Source: Szabonella alba (GTDB lineage: Bacteria; Pseudomonadota; Alphaproteobacteria; Rhodobacterales; Rhodobacteraceae). From it: 64,000 bases of DNA. Below, one piece after another: positions 42,891 through 52,498 of this stretch; the stretch's first letter is position 1, and each line of letters begins with the position of its first letter. Under the pieces are notes generated by a model. That model made no database searches. It worked only from the letters and a program-made list of their open reading frames with translations, and was not told where the DNA came from. The stretch is taken from NCBI RefSeq assembly GCF_016765775.1, contig NZ_JAESVN010000003.1, positions 1 to 64,000 on the forward strand, read 5' to 3'. A program made the translations under genes and the position numbers.

Positions 42891-44567
42891 ATGCACGCCA
42901 TGATGCCGCATCGCTCCCTTTCCGCTTCCCTTAACCGGCTGGTCTGTGGGGCCTTGCTGGCACTGGTGCCGCTGAACCCGGGCCCGTCTGCCGCCCAGAC
43001 TGCCCCCGAGGCCGAAGCCGCGCTGCGCAATGCCGCCTTTGAAGGGGCGCAGTGGATCATGTTTTCCTCGGCCGCGCGCGCGGTGGCGGGGGTGGGGGCG
43101 CGGCTGGCGGCGGGGGATGATGCGCTTGGCGCGCTGATCCGCGAACGGCAGGATCTGGAACTGCTGATCCAGTCGGCCATTGCAGCACAGGATGCCGCGC
43201 TTGCCGAGGGGGCCGACCCCGACACCGCCCGCGAAACCCTTCGCGGATACCGGGCGCGTTTTTCGGAACTTGAAACCGAACTGGCCGCGCGCTTTCCCGA
43301 TTACGCCGAATTTTCGGTGCCGCGCCCGATGGGTCTTGCCGAGACCCGCGCCCTTCTGCGCGAAGGGGAGGCGCTGGTCCTGATCCTGCCGGGGCCAACC
43401 GGCAGCTATGTCTGGGCCGTCAGCCGCAGCGCCGACGACTGGGCGCGGTCGGATCTGGGGCGCGAGGATCTGGCGAACCATGTGCGGACCCTGCGCCGCA
43501 CGCTGGACCCGACCGGCCCCGCCCGCAGTGCCGCAGCCCTGACCGCCGATGACCAGACCGAAGGGTTCGACCGGCATCTGGCCCATGCGCTTTACACCGG
43601 TCTTCTGGCCGGGCTGGAACCGGTTCTGGACGGCGCGACGCGGGTTTATGTCGTGACCGAGGGGCCCTTGGCGTCATTGCCGCTGTCGGTGCTGGTGACC
43701 GCGCCGCCAACGGGGGAGGACCGCGACATGGCGGCGCTGCGCGCGACCGAATGGCTGATGCGGCGTCATGCGCTGGTCACGCTGCCCTCGGTCACCAGCC
43801 TGCGCAGCCTTCGGGCAGGTCAGGCCGGGACTGGTCCTGCAGCCCCACCGCGCGAGCCGCGCTTTGTCGGCATCGGCGCGCCGCTGCTGGCGGGGGCCGA
43901 GGGCGGCACGCTGGTCATGGCGTCACGCGGGGGGGTGGTGTCGGGCGTGTTCGGCGATCCAGACGCGATCCGGGCGCTGCCCGCGCTGCCCGGAACGGGG
44001 CGCGAATTGCGCGCCATTGCGCGATCCTTTCCCGTGGGTCGGGCGCATTTGCTGCTGGGGGATGCGGCACGGGAATCGCGCCTGCCGGGCGCAGGGCTGG
44101 AGGCGGCAACGATCCTGTCCTTCGCCACCCATGGGCTGGTTTCCGGGGAACTGGAGGGGCTGACCGAGCCTGCGCTGGTCCTGACCCCGCCTGCGGTCGC
44201 AGGCCCCGGGGATGACGGGCTGCTGACCGCATCCGAGGCGGCCTTACTGCGGCTGTCGGCCGATTGGGTGATCCTGTCGGCCTGCAACACCGCCGCGGGG
44301 GAGGATCTGGGCGCGGAAAGCCTTTCCGGGCTGGCGCGCGCCTTCTTCTTTGCGGGCGCGCGCAGTCTGCTGGTCTCGCATTGGCCGGTGCGGGACGATG
44401 CGGCGGCGGCGATGGTGTCGGATGCGGTACGCCATTCGGCGGGCGGCATGGGCCGGGCCGAGGCGCTGCAATCGGCGATGATCGCCCTGCTGGAACGCCC
44501 GCGCGGCGGCTTTGCCCATCCATCCGCCTGGGCGCCTTTCGTGCTGGTAGGGGAAGGAGATAATTGA
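42891..44567 (+). CDS. Exported CHAT-domain caspase-like protein
   Basis: A 558-aa protein. An N-terminal hydrophobic segment (LVCGALLALVPLNPGPSAA) suggests secretion to the periplasm. Residues about 40-160 are helical (GARLAAGDDALGALIRERQDLELL), as found before CHAT domains. The C-terminal half is a CHAT domain with the His-Cys dyad: SFATHGLVSGELEGLTEPAL (His414) and WVILSACNTAAGED (Cys465), followed by LARAFFFAGARSLLVSHWPV. CHAT proteases are clan CD peptidases (separase/caspase relatives). The usual N-terminal TPR array is missing; the convergent neighbour may supply a partner. Confidence 0.9.
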   Translation: MHAMMPHRSLSASLNRLVCGALLALVPLNPGPSAAQTAPEAEAALRNAAFEGAQWIMFSSAARAVAGVGARLAAGDDALGALIRERQDLELLIQSAIAAQDAALAEGADPDTARETLRGYRARFSELETELAARFPDYAEFSVPRPMGLAETRALLREGEALVLILPGPTGSYVWAVSRSADDWARSDLGREDLANHVRTLRRTLDPTGPARSAAALTADDQTEGFDRHLAHALYTGLLAGLEPVLDGATRVYVVTEGPLASLPLSVLVTAPPTGEDRDMAALRATEWLMRRHALVTLPSVTSLRSLRAGQAGTGPAAPPREPRFVGIGAPLLAGAEGGTLVMASRGGVVSGVFGDPDAIRALPALPGTGRELRAIARSFPVGRAHLLLGDAARESRLPGAGLEAATILSFATHGLVSGELEGLTEPALVLTPPAVAGPGDDGLLTASEAALLRLSADWVILSACNTAAGEDLGAESLSGLARAFFFAGARSLLVSHWPVRDDAAAAMVSDAVRHSAGGMGRAEALQSAMIALLERPRGGFAHPSAWAPFVLVGEGDN

Positions 44568-44622
44568 TCTTTTACAGTATATTGCTGAATTTAATTCAGA
44601 AAATACATGAAGCTGAAGATCA
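44565..44622. terminator. AT-rich inverted repeats between the convergent CHAT and helical-protein genes
   Basis: TGATCTT (44565-44571) and AAGATCA (44616-44622) form an outer pair, and CTGAAT / ATTCAG (44585-44599) an inner one. The outer arms contain the stop codons of both genes. The 58-base block is strikingly AT-rich. A bidirectional terminator is the simplest reading. Confidence 0.4.
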
Positions 44623-46404
44623 GTAATCCGACACCACCAGCAGGGCCTCTGTCGGCCGCCCCATCGCCGCCGCCCATGCGATATCGACGAACAGCAGATA
44701 GCGCCAGTTATCGCGTTGCAGCAGTTGCAGGCTGCCCCTGGCCTCACCCGTCGGATCGGCAAAGGACAGCCGCGCGGCTATGGCTGCCGCGAGCGACATG
44801 ACGGCAAAGGCTGCACCCGGCTCTCCGCCGATGGCAAGGGTGAAAGCCGCCTGCCAAAGCCATTGCGCCGAGGTGTAATGTCCTTCGGCGGCGATGGTGG
44901 GAACATAGCGCAAGGCATCGGCCATAAGCCATGCAGCGGCCTCGTGATTGCCATTGTCGCGGGTTTGCAGGGCCGGGCCGAACACATGGGGATCGGTCCA
45001 TCCCCGGGCGGGAAGCGGATCGCCCGTTTCCGGAATGACAAAGCTGCGGGTCGGGTGCCGGGCCAGAAGCGCCTCGGCCCGGGCATTATCCCCCCCGGCC
45101 CGCGCATAGGCGGCCTCCTGCACCTCGGACACCGGATCGCTTCCCGGGTCCCGCTCCAGCGCCGCGCGCAGTTCCATCAGGATATCGGCGGCGGCAAGGC
45201 TTTGCCCGTCGCGATGCACAAGCCGCGCGCGCCGCATCCACAGTGATTCCCATTTGGAGTTATCCGATACCCGTTCGATCATCGCCATGCTCAGCCGGTC
45301 GGCGGCGCCCAGATTGTCGGTATCCATGATGTCGCGCAGCAGGTGGTCAAGTTCGGCGGGCAGGTCGTAGCGGTCGGGAAAGCGCGCGGGATCCAGAAAA
45401 TCGGCAATGGCACGGTCCACCAGCGCGTCATAGGCGGCCGGTGCCGTGGGGTCGCCGCCCCGAAAGGCCGCGCGCAGATCCAATCTGCGCCAGCGCAGTG
45501 CGTCCCGGGGGGGCAGGGCATCTATCAGACCGCGTTCCGCCATTTCCGCCGCAATTTCGCGCAGACGGGCAAAGCGGTTGGCCTTCAGGGCGTAGTCCAT
45601 CGCGCTCAGCCCGTGCTGCGGCGCGCGCCCCGTCAGCCATGCGCGGTCCAGATAGGTTGCGGCCTCCATCGGATAGCTGCTTCCCAGATCATGGCCCTGA
45701 CTGGCGAAATGGCGGGCAAGCGGGGCGGTTTCCCCGGGCATATGACGGGCGAAGAAGTCACGGGCCAGATCGTCGAGATCGGCGCGGGAAAGCCCGTAGA
45801 ATCGGGATGCGGCGGGGCCGTCGCTGCGCGAGGTGATATCCTCGGCGCAGGTCAGCCCGGCACAGGCGCGCGCACGGTCCAGATAGGCGGTTGCCGGTCC
45901 GGTATTGCCAAGGGAAAATTCCATCGCGGCCAGATCGGCCAGCAGACCGGCAATCCGGCGGTCGGTATAGGCTTCGCCCTGCGCGAGGTTCAGCGCGCGC
46001 AGGAAGGTTTCACGCGCGACGGCATGGGAGGTGTCATCGCTGGCGCGGCCCTGGGACCAAAGCAGGCGCGCCTCGATCACCAGCCCAAGCAAGCGGTCTT
46101 CGGGGCCCCCCTCGGCCAGCGTCAGCGCCAGTGGCAACAGGGATGGCAGGTCGCCGTTCAGCCAGATGAAGTAATGACGGCTGGCGCGGCGGGCGAAGTC
46201 GGAAAGCTCTGCATCCGGGGTAAGGGTGGCCAGCAGTGAGGCGGTCCGAAGATTGGTCAGGGCGATATCCTGGGGGGTCTGCGCCTGAAGCGACCCACCC
46301 CAAAGCTGCACCATCAGGGCAAGCGCCAACACCGGGCGGCCCAACATGCCACGGGCAAGCCGTGGAAGGGCAAACAGGGGGCGGGCAGGGTGGCGGGCGC
46401 GCAT
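44620..46404 (-). CDS. Exported helical (TPR-like) protein, convergent with CHAT
   Basis: A 594-aa protein with a twin-basic N-terminus and a hydrophobic segment (GRPVLALALMVQLWGGSLQA) likely to be a signal peptide. The rest is almost wholly alpha-helical with paired Ala/Leu/Tyr helices (e.g. DRRIAGLLADLAAMEFSLGN followed by GPATAYLDRARACAG), suggesting divergent TPR or Sel1-type repeats, though no clean 34-residue register is visible. I do not recognise a family. Start 46404 follows a GGAC sequence; a longer frame to 46473 is possible. Its 3' end lies 53 bases from the CHAT gene's 3' end. Confidence 0.6.
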   Translation of the reverse strand: MRARHPARPLFALPRLARGMLGRPVLALALMVQLWGGSLQAQTPQDIALTNLRTASLLATLTPDAELSDFARRASRHYFIWLNGDLPSLLPLALTLAEGGPEDRLLGLVIEARLLWSQGRASDDTSHAVARETFLRALNLAQGEAYTDRRIAGLLADLAAMEFSLGNTGPATAYLDRARACAGLTCAEDITSRSDGPAASRFYGLSRADLDDLARDFFARHMPGETAPLARHFASQGHDLGSSYPMEAATYLDRAWLTGRAPQHGLSAMDYALKANRFARLREIAAEMAERGLIDALPPRDALRWRRLDLRAAFRGGDPTAPAAYDALVDRAIADFLDPARFPDRYDLPAELDHLLRDIMDTDNLGAADRLSMAMIERVSDNSKWESLWMRRARLVHRDGQSLAAADILMELRAALERDPGSDPVSEVQEAAYARAGGDNARAEALLARHPTRSFVIPETGDPLPARGWTDPHVFGPALQTRDNGNHEAAAWLMADALRYVPTIAAEGHYTSAQWLWQAAFTLAIGGEPGAAFAVMSLAAAIAARLSFADPTGEARGSLQLLQRDNWRYLLFVDIAWAAAMGRPTEALLVVSDY

Positions 46405-46677
46405 GGGCAGGTCCGATCTGTGGGTCCGGTTGGCCGAGTCAATCCGGGAATGGCGCCCCGGATCAAGTGACAAATCCCGTTACCCGCCCTGAACCGGGCC
46501 TCCGCGCTTCCGGCGGTGCCCTTTGCCCGGGCAATGCGCCTTGCGGGTGCTGCGGGAGACGTCAAGGCCATGTTCTGTCCCGCACATCCCCCTGTGCACC
46601 CCCTAAATCCGGCTTCACTTGGCTGTTGCAAAGCACTATTCTTCAGACATGTTTTCATTGTTAGCGGTTTCCTGAAC

Positions 46678-47472
46678 ATGACGATCATGCAGAATGCCCA
46701 TCCGCAGCGCCGCCCCGTCGTGGGGATCATCGGCAATCTGGGGGTGATGAATGACGCCTATCCCGTCCATGCCAGCGGCACGATGAATATCGAGGCTGTG
46801 GCGCGCGTTGCCGGTTGCCTGCCGCTGATCCTGCCAACGGATCCGGGTTTTGTCACCGTGGATGAACTGCTGGATCTCTGCGACGGGTTTTTGCTGACGG
46901 GCGGGCGGCCCAATGTCCACCCGTCGGAATATGGCGAGGAGGAAACCCCCGCCCATGGCGCCTTTGACCGCTGCCGCGATGCGATCACGCTGCCGCTGGT
47001 GCGGGCCTGTGTCGAACGCGGACAGCCTTTCCTTGGCATCTGCCGCGGCTTTCAGGAGGTGAATGTCGCCATGGGTGGCGCGCTGCATCCCGAGATCCGC
47101 GAATTGCCGGGGCGCATGAACCACCGCATGCCGCCCGATGGCACGATCGAGGAAAAATTCGCCCTGCGCCACAAGGTGACATTTACCGAGGGTGGACCGT
47201 TCCACCACCTGATGGGCGCGCAGGAGGTGATGACCAACACGCTGCACGGGCAGGGCATTTCGCGCGCCGGGGCGCGGGTGGTGGTCGACGGTCAGGCGCC
47301 CGACGGCACGCCCGAGGCGCTTTATATCAAGGATGCCCCGGGGTTCACCCTGTCGGTGCAATGGCATCCCGAATGGAATGCGGCGAATGACCCGGTGTCA
47401 CGCCCGCTGTTCGAAGCGTTCGGCGCAGCGGCGGCGTCCTATGCCCGCACGCGCCGCGTGCAGCACGCCTGA
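46678..47472 (+). CDS. PuuD-like class I glutamine amidotransferase (peptidase C26)
   Basis: A 264-aa cytosolic enzyme related to gamma-glutamyl-gamma-aminobutyrate hydrolase, which releases GABA from gamma-Glu-GABA in putrescine catabolism. The family features GIIGNLG, LTGGRPNVHPSEYGEE, the nucleophile in FLGICRGFQEVNVAMGG, and QWHPEW with catalytic His and Glu are present. The start (ATG 46678 or 46687) is uncertain because no clear ribosome-binding site precedes either. The substrate is not proven, since related proteins hydrolyse other gamma-glutamyl amides. The isomerase-like gene follows after 63 bases. Confidence 0.88.
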   Translation: MTIMQNAHPQRRPVVGIIGNLGVMNDAYPVHASGTMNIEAVARVAGCLPLILPTDPGFVTVDELLDLCDGFLLTGGRPNVHPSEYGEEETPAHGAFDRCRDAITLPLVRACVERGQPFLGICRGFQEVNVAMGGALHPEIRELPGRMNHRMPPDGTIEEKFALRHKVTFTEGGPFHHLMGAQEVMTNTLHGQGISRAGARVVVDGQAPDGTPEALYIKDAPGFTLSVQWHPEWNAANDPVSRPLFEAFGAAAASYARTRRVQHA

Positions 47473-47535
47473 TCGCGCTTTCCCTGCATCGCCCTGCGTG
47501 GCAAGTCTGCACGCAGGGTGGGCAGGGAGGTGGAG

Positions 47536-48219
47536 ATGAAGCGCAGCCAGATCAACCAGATCATGCAGGCGGCAGATGACCTGATCCGCCGCCATGGGTT
47601 TGTGCTGCCGTCCTTCGCGCGCTGGTCGCCGGCGGACTTCGCTGCGCGCCTTGATGCCGGGTTCATCCGGTCGGCGCGGATGGGCTGGGATATCACCGAT
47701 TACGGGCTGGGGGATTTCGATCGCACGGGGCTGTTTCTGTTTACCCTGCGCAACGGGCTTTTGTCCGATCTGCAGCGGGGGGGCGGCATGTGCTATGCCG
47801 AAAAACTGCTGATCTCGCGGCAGGATCAGCTTTCACCGATGCATACGCATAGTCTGAAGGCTGAAGATATCATCAACCGGGGCGGGGCGACGCTGGTGGT
47901 GGAACTGTTTGGGTCGGATGACCGGGGCGGCTTTGCGCCGGATCGCGGTGGCGTTGTTCTGTGCGACGGCATCCCGCGCCCTTACGGCCCGGGCGAAAAG
48001 CTGCGCCTTGCGCCGGGGGAAAGTGTCACACTGAAACCCGGCGACTGGCATGCCTTCTGGGGGGAAGGCGGCGATGTGCTGATCGGTGAGGTCTCGACCG
48101 TCAATGATGACGAGACCGACAATATCTTCCGCGAACCGCTGGGGCGCTTTGCCGCGGTGGAGGAGGACGAGGCCCCCCTTCACCTGCTGGTCAGCGATTA
48201 CGCGCGCTGGCTGGACTGA
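47536..48219 (+). CDS. D-lyxose ketol-isomerase family cupin
   Basis: A 227-aa protein matching D-lyxose isomerases (cupin fold, Mn-dependent), which interconvert D-lyxose and D-xylulose and often D-mannose and D-fructose. The N-terminal helix INQIMQAADDLIRRHGF and WDITDYGLGDFDRTGLFLFTLRNG are characteristic. Metal ligands fit CYAEKLLISRQDQLSPMHTH (two His), EDIINRGG and the late GDWHAFWGEGG. ATG 47536 has GGAGG five bases upstream. It is co-directional with the PuuD-like gene, but no sugar kinase or transporter is next to it. Confidence 0.85.
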   Translation: MKRSQINQIMQAADDLIRRHGFVLPSFARWSPADFAARLDAGFIRSARMGWDITDYGLGDFDRTGLFLFTLRNGLLSDLQRGGGMCYAEKLLISRQDQLSPMHTHSLKAEDIINRGGATLVVELFGSDDRGGFAPDRGGVVLCDGIPRPYGPGEKLRLAPGESVTLKPGDWHAFWGEGGDVLIGEVSTVNDDETDNIFREPLGRFAAVEEDEAPLHLLVSDYARWLD

Positions 48220-48240
48220 CCCTGACCGATCACTGACCTG

Positions 48241-49332
48241 TCAGGGTGTTCCGGCGGCCTCTGATTGCGGGATCACGACCGGCGTGGCGTCGGATTGCGC
48301 GCTTTCCGGCTGGCTGGGCGCTGCGGGCTGCACCGTCGGGGCGCGCGCCGCAACGTCCGGGGCAGCGGCCGGGCTGGCCGGGCTGGCCGGGGAGGATGAT
48401 CCTGCGGCCGGGGCTTGCGGTCCGGGTGCCGTGTTCTGCGGCGCCGAAATGCCGGTTGTCGCGCCCGTTGACGGGGGGACGGCGGCCGCCGGGGGCGTCG
48501 CAGTGGTGGCGGGGCCTTCCGGCAGGCTGGCCGGAACCATCGTTCCGGTCGAAGTGCCAGACTCGGCCACGGCGGGTGTTGCGGCCTCGGGTTCGGGCGC
48601 GGGTTTCTTCTTCACCGGTGCGGGCGGCGGCACACGCAGTTTCGCGGGGCGCGTGCCATCGGCATTCAGCACCAGAACCTGCGCGCCACGCTGCACGCGG
48701 GTTTCAAGGTCGATCACATCCTGATGGATCATGCGGATACAGCCCGAGGAGGCCCGTTTGCCGATCGACCACCAGTCGGGCGTGCCATGAATGCGATACC
48801 CGTAATCGCGCCCGTTCGACAAAAGATAGATCGCCCGCGCGCCCAGCGGATTGGTCGGGCCACCGGGTTGCCCGTTCGCCCATTTCGACAGTTTCGGATC
48901 GCGGTCGATCATTTCCGGCGGCGGGGTCCATGTCGGCCAGTTGCGGGTCTGGCTGACCACCGCATCCCCGGCCCAGTCAAACCCCTGACGCCCCACCGAA
49001 ATGCCATAGCGGATCGCCTTTCCGGGGCCGGTGATGAAATAGAGGAATTTCTGCCCCGGATGGATCACGATGGATCCGGGCGGCATGTCCGAGGCATAGT
49101 CAATTTCCTGCCGACGGTATTCTACGGGCAGTTTTTCCAGCGGCACGGCGGGCAGTTTATGCGGCCCGTCCGCGCGGCTCAGATAAGCGGTTTCGGCGGG
49201 TTCCACCGGTGCCATGCGCGCCGCAACCTCGGGTGAAGGCGGCTCAACCGTGGCGGGAACGCAGGCGGCAAGGGCCAGCATCACCGGCAGGGACAGAACG
49301 GCGGCGGAACGGGACAGACGGAAACATGACAT
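48241..49332 (-). CDS. Lipoprotein L,D-transpeptidase with a long Pro/Ala-rich tail
   Basis: A YkuD-family enzyme that crosslinks peptidoglycan or links it to lipoproteins. The 363-aa protein has a signal peptide with lipobox LALAAC, a YkuD domain (IVIHPGQKFLYFITG, then YRIHGTPDWWSIGKRASSGCIRM with the catalytic Cys in SSGCIR and the conserved HGT). From about residue 230 the sequence is a 130-residue Pro/Ala/Thr/Ser-rich disordered tail, unusually long for the family and likely to project from the membrane. Start 49332 excludes a shadow extension. It converges with the isomerase gene. Confidence 0.92.
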   Translation of the reverse strand: MSCFRLSRSAAVLSLPVMLALAACVPATVEPPSPEVAARMAPVEPAETAYLSRADGPHKLPAVPLEKLPVEYRRQEIDYASDMPPGSIVIHPGQKFLYFITGPGKAIRYGISVGRQGFDWAGDAVVSQTRNWPTWTPPPEMIDRDPKLSKWANGQPGGPTNPLGARAIYLLSNGRDYGYRIHGTPDWWSIGKRASSGCIRMIHQDVIDLETRVQRGAQVLVLNADGTRPAKLRVPPPAPVKKKPAPEPEAATPAVAESGTSTGTMVPASLPEGPATTATPPAAAVPPSTGATTGISAPQNTAPGPQAPAAGSSSPASPASPAAAPDVAARAPTVQPAAPSQPESAQSDATPVVIPQSEAAGTP

Positions 49333-49477
49333 GACAGGGCCTTTGCTATCCGCCGGGGCGGAGAGGGAAATTTCCCTCTTGCTATGCCATCCGTGCAGAA
49401 GGGTCAAAGCACGCGCGACGGCGGGACGGCACCATCGGCGGAAAATCACGAACTCGTGTGCGCCGGAAGCGCCGAAA

Positions 49478-50674
49478 TCAGGTGACCCGCGCCCGCTGGC
49501 GGTATTCCGGGCGATCCCAAAGCCCGCCTTTCAGGATTGCTGCAAGGGTGGAAATCGCGCGGTCCACATCCGCCTCATCGGTGTAGAGCGGGGTAAAACC
49601 AAACCGCAGGATATCGGGCGCGCGGAAATCGCCGATCACCCCTTCGGCGATCAGCGCCTGCATGATTGCATAGCCTTCAGGGTGGCGGAATGACACCTGC
49701 GATCCGCGCGCCTTGTGGTTCCGCGGTGTGGCAAGGGTCAGATCGGGGCAGGTGGCCTCAACCCCCGCGATGAACCGGTCGGTCAGCTGCAGCGACCGCG
49801 CCCGCAGATCGGCCATATCCACGCCGTCCCAGATATCGAGCGCTGCATCAAGGGCGGCAAGCTGCAGGATCGGCGGGGTTCCGACGCGCATGCGTTCCAC
49901 CCCTGCGCCGGGGCGATAATCCAGATCGAAGGCGAAAGGCGCCTCATGCCCCAGCCAGCCCGACAGCGCCGGGCGCGCGCGGTCCTGATGGCGGGGGGCA
50001 ACATAGATGAAGGCCGGGCCGCCCGGACCGGAATTGAGGTATTTATAGGTGCAGCCCACGGCAAAATCCGCCCCGCCGCCCGCCACATCCACCGGCAGCG
50101 CGCCCGCACTATGCGCCAGATCCCAGACCACCAGCGCCCCCGCCGCATGGGCCGCAGCCGTCAGCGTAGGCATGTCATGGCGCCGCCCCGTGCGGTAATC
50201 CACTTCGGTCAGCATCAGGACGGCCACGGTTTCGTCGATATGATCCGCAACCGCCTCGGGGGCGACAGTCTTCAGCCGGTAGTCTTCACCCAGAGTGCGG
50301 CACAGCCCCTCAGCCATATACAGGTCCGACGGGAAATTGCCCGTATCGGACAGGATCACCCGGCGGTCGGGCACCATTTCCAGCGCCGAGGCCAGCGCCT
50401 GATAGACCTTGATCGACAATGTGTCGCCCATCACCACCGAATCCGCCTCGGCTCCGATCAGCCGTCCGATGCGATTGCCGATGCGCATGGGCATTTCCAT
50501 CCATCCGGCGCGATTCCACCCCGTAATAACCATCTGGCCCCATTCCGCCGTCACGGTCTGCGCGACCCGCGCAGCGGCGGCGCGCGGCAGCGGACCCAGC
50601 GAATTGCCGTCCAGATAGGTCACGCCCTCGGGCAGGTCGAACAGTGCGCGGGTTGCCTTGAAATCGGTCTGCAT
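49478..50674 (-). CDS. kynU: Kynureninase
   Basis: A PLP enzyme hydrolysing L-kynurenine to anthranilate and alanine in tryptophan breakdown. The 398-aa protein has YLDGNSLGPLPRAA, VMGDTLSIKVYQAL, LTEVDYRTGRRHDM, WDLAHSAGALPVDV with the PLP-ring Asp, and the Schiff-base Lys in FAVGCTYKYLNSGPGGPAF. The start at 50674 has GGAGGG upstream. No kynA or kynB is nearby. A palindrome (50721-50736) lies about 50 bases upstream and may be its operator. Confidence 0.95.
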   Translation of the reverse strand: MQTDFKATRALFDLPEGVTYLDGNSLGPLPRAAAARVAQTVTAEWGQMVITGWNRAGWMEMPMRIGNRIGRLIGAEADSVVMGDTLSIKVYQALASALEMVPDRRVILSDTGNFPSDLYMAEGLCRTLGEDYRLKTVAPEAVADHIDETVAVLMLTEVDYRTGRRHDMPTLTAAAHAAGALVVWDLAHSAGALPVDVAGGGADFAVGCTYKYLNSGPGGPAFIYVAPRHQDRARPALSGWLGHEAPFAFDLDYRPGAGVERMRVGTPPILQLAALDAALDIWDGVDMADLRARSLQLTDRFIAGVEATCPDLTLATPRNHKARGSQVSFRHPEGYAIMQALIAEGVIGDFRAPDILRFGFTPLYTDEADVDRAISTLAAILKGGLWDRPEYRQRARVT

Positions 50675-50720
50675 CGGGCCCTCCGGATGGTTTGCGTCAT
50701 TCAAGCGGGTGCATGGATTA

Positions 50721-50736
50721 ATTTCAAGTTTGAAAT
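50721..50736. promoter_or_regulatory. Perfect palindrome upstream of kynU
   Basis: ATTTCAA-GT-TTGAAAT is a perfect 7-bp inverted repeat with a 2-base centre in the kynU/pntA divergent spacer. In several bacteria kynU is controlled by the Lrp/AsnC-type activator KynR, which binds palindromes of this size. No such regulator gene is adjacent, so the link is inferred. Confidence 0.45.
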
Positions 50737-50913
50737 GTCAAACCGGGCTGTCCGCCGGGGGTGCCGTGCCAAAAGTTTCCGCGCGTCGCAATTGCCGCGC
50801 AACGCTTCGGTTTCGGGCATCGCGTCTTGTGAAATGAAATTGCGCGGTGTTTAAGGAACGCTGCACAAGACAACCGGCGCAGGACGCTGTGTCGCAATAC
50901 GGGGGATAATCAT

Positions 50914-52485
50914 TTGAAAATCGGGGCTCCGAAGGAGATTTTCGAAGGCGAGAATCGCGTCGCCATGACACCGGATTCCGCGCTTCAGCTGCAAAAGCTG
51001 GGCCATGCTTGCGTGATCGAGGCGGGGGCAGGGACAAAGGCCGGGTTTTCGGATGCCGCCTATGCAGCGGCGGGGGTTGAGGTGTTGCCGACGGCGGCGG
51101 CGGTCTTCGCGGCGGCGGATGTCTTGGTCAAGGTGCGCGGCCCCGAAGAGGCCGAGGCACGTCTGCTGCGCGAAGGGCAGACGCTGATTTCCTTCTTCTG
51201 GCCTGCACAGAATGAAACGCTGCTGAAGCTGGTTGCCGAACGGCGCGCAACCGTGGTGGCGATGGATATGGTCCCCCGGATCAGCCGTGCGCAGAAAATG
51301 GATGCGCTGTCCTCGATGGCCAATATCGCGGGCTATCGCGCAGTGATCGAGGCGGGCAACAATTTCGGCCGCTTCTTCACCGGTCAGGTGACGGCAGCAG
51401 GCAAGGTGCCGCCCGCCAAGGTGCTGATCGTGGGTGCGGGCGTGGCAGGGCTTGCCGCCATCGGCACCTCGACCAGCCTTGGCGCGATCACCTACGCCTT
51501 CGATGTGCGCCCCGAAGTGGCCGAACAGATCGAGAGCATGGGCGCGGAATTCGTCTTTCTGGACTTCGAGGATGCGCAGGACGGAGCCGCCACGGGGGGC
51601 TATGCCGCGCCCTCCAGCCCTGAATTCCGCGAAAAGCAGCTTGCGAAATTCCGCGAACTGGCCCCCGAGGTCGATATCGTCATCACCACCGCGCTGATCC
51701 CGGGCCGGCCTGCACCCAAGCTCTGGACCGAAGATATGGTCCGCATGATGAAGCCCGGTTCGGTTGTGGTCGATCTTGCCGCCGAGCGGGGTGGCAATTG
51801 CGACCTGACCGTGCCGGACGACAAGATCGTGACCGAAAACGGCGTGACCATCGTCGGCTATACCGACTTTCCCAGCCGGATGGCCGCGCAATCCTCGACG
51901 CTTTATTCCAACAATATCCGCCATATGCTGACCGATCTCACGCCGAAGAAAGACGGCGTGATCAACCACAACATGGAGGATGACGTGATCCGCGGCGCCA
52001 CGGTGGCGCATCAGGGCGCGGTGACCTTCCCGCCGCCGCCGCCCAAGGTGGCGGCCATTGCCGCCGCCAAGCCGAAACCGAAAGCGGTGGAACTGACGCA
52101 CGAGCAAAAGCGCGCGCAGGAGGTTGCCGCCTTCAAGGCGCAGACCCGCAATCAGGTCACGTTGCTGGCCGTGGGCGGCGCGCTGCTGCTGGGGGTGGGG
52201 CTTGTTGCGCCCGCCAGCTTCATGCAGCATTTCATCGTTTTCGTGCTGGCGGTTTTCGTGGGCTTTCAGGTCATCTGGAATGTCAGCCACAGCCTGCACA
52301 CGCCGCTGATGGCGGTGACCAATGCAATCTCCTCGATCATCATTCTGGGCGCGCTGATGCAGATCGGATCAGGGTCATGGCTGGTCATCCTGCTGGCGGC
52401 ACTTTCGGTCTTCATGGCCGGTATCAACATCTTCGGGGGCTTCCTCGTGACCCGGCGCATGCTCGCCATGTTCCAGAAATCCTGA
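50914..52485 (+). CDS. pntA: NAD(P) transhydrogenase subunit alpha
   Basis: Part of the proton-translocating transhydrogenase that makes NADPH from NADH at the inner membrane. The 523-aa protein joins a cytoplasmic NAD(H)-binding domain I ([40 protein letters not shown], and [13 protein letters not shown]) through an Ala/Pro linker to C-terminal membrane helices ([46 protein letters not shown]). It uses a TTG start at 50914, with GGGGGA upstream. pntB follows 13 bases later. Confidence 0.96.
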   Translation: MKIGAPKEIFEGENRVAMTPDSALQLQKLGHACVIEAGAGTKAGFSDAAYAAAGVEVLPTAAAVFAAADVLVKVRGPEEAEARLLREGQTLISFFWPAQNETLLKLVAERRATVVAMDMVPRISRAQKMDALSSMANIAGYRAVIEAGNNFGRFFTGQVTAAGKVPPAKVLIVGAGVAGLAAIGTSTSLGAITYAFDVRPEVAEQIESMGAEFVFLDFEDAQDGAATGGYAAPSSPEFREKQLAKFRELAPEVDIVITTALIPGRPAPKLWTEDMVRMMKPGSVVVDLAAERGGNCDLTVPDDKIVTENGVTIVGYTDFPSRMAAQSSTLYSNNIRHMLTDLTPKKDGVINHNMEDDVIRGATVAHQGAVTFPPPPPKVAAIAAAKPKPKAVELTHEQKRAQEVAAFKAQTRNQVTLLAVGGALLLGVGLVAPASFMQHFIVFVLAVFVGFQVIWNVSHSLHTPLMAVTNAISSIIILGALMQIGSGSWLVILLAALSVFMAGINIFGGFLVTRRMLAMFQKS

Positions 52486-52498
52486 GGAGGAGGGGCTA

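Noticed and set aside
41013-43586. An 857-residue minus-strand open frame
   Set aside because: It is antisense to the FbpB-like and CHAT genes and consists of Arg/Gln/His-rich shadow sequence.
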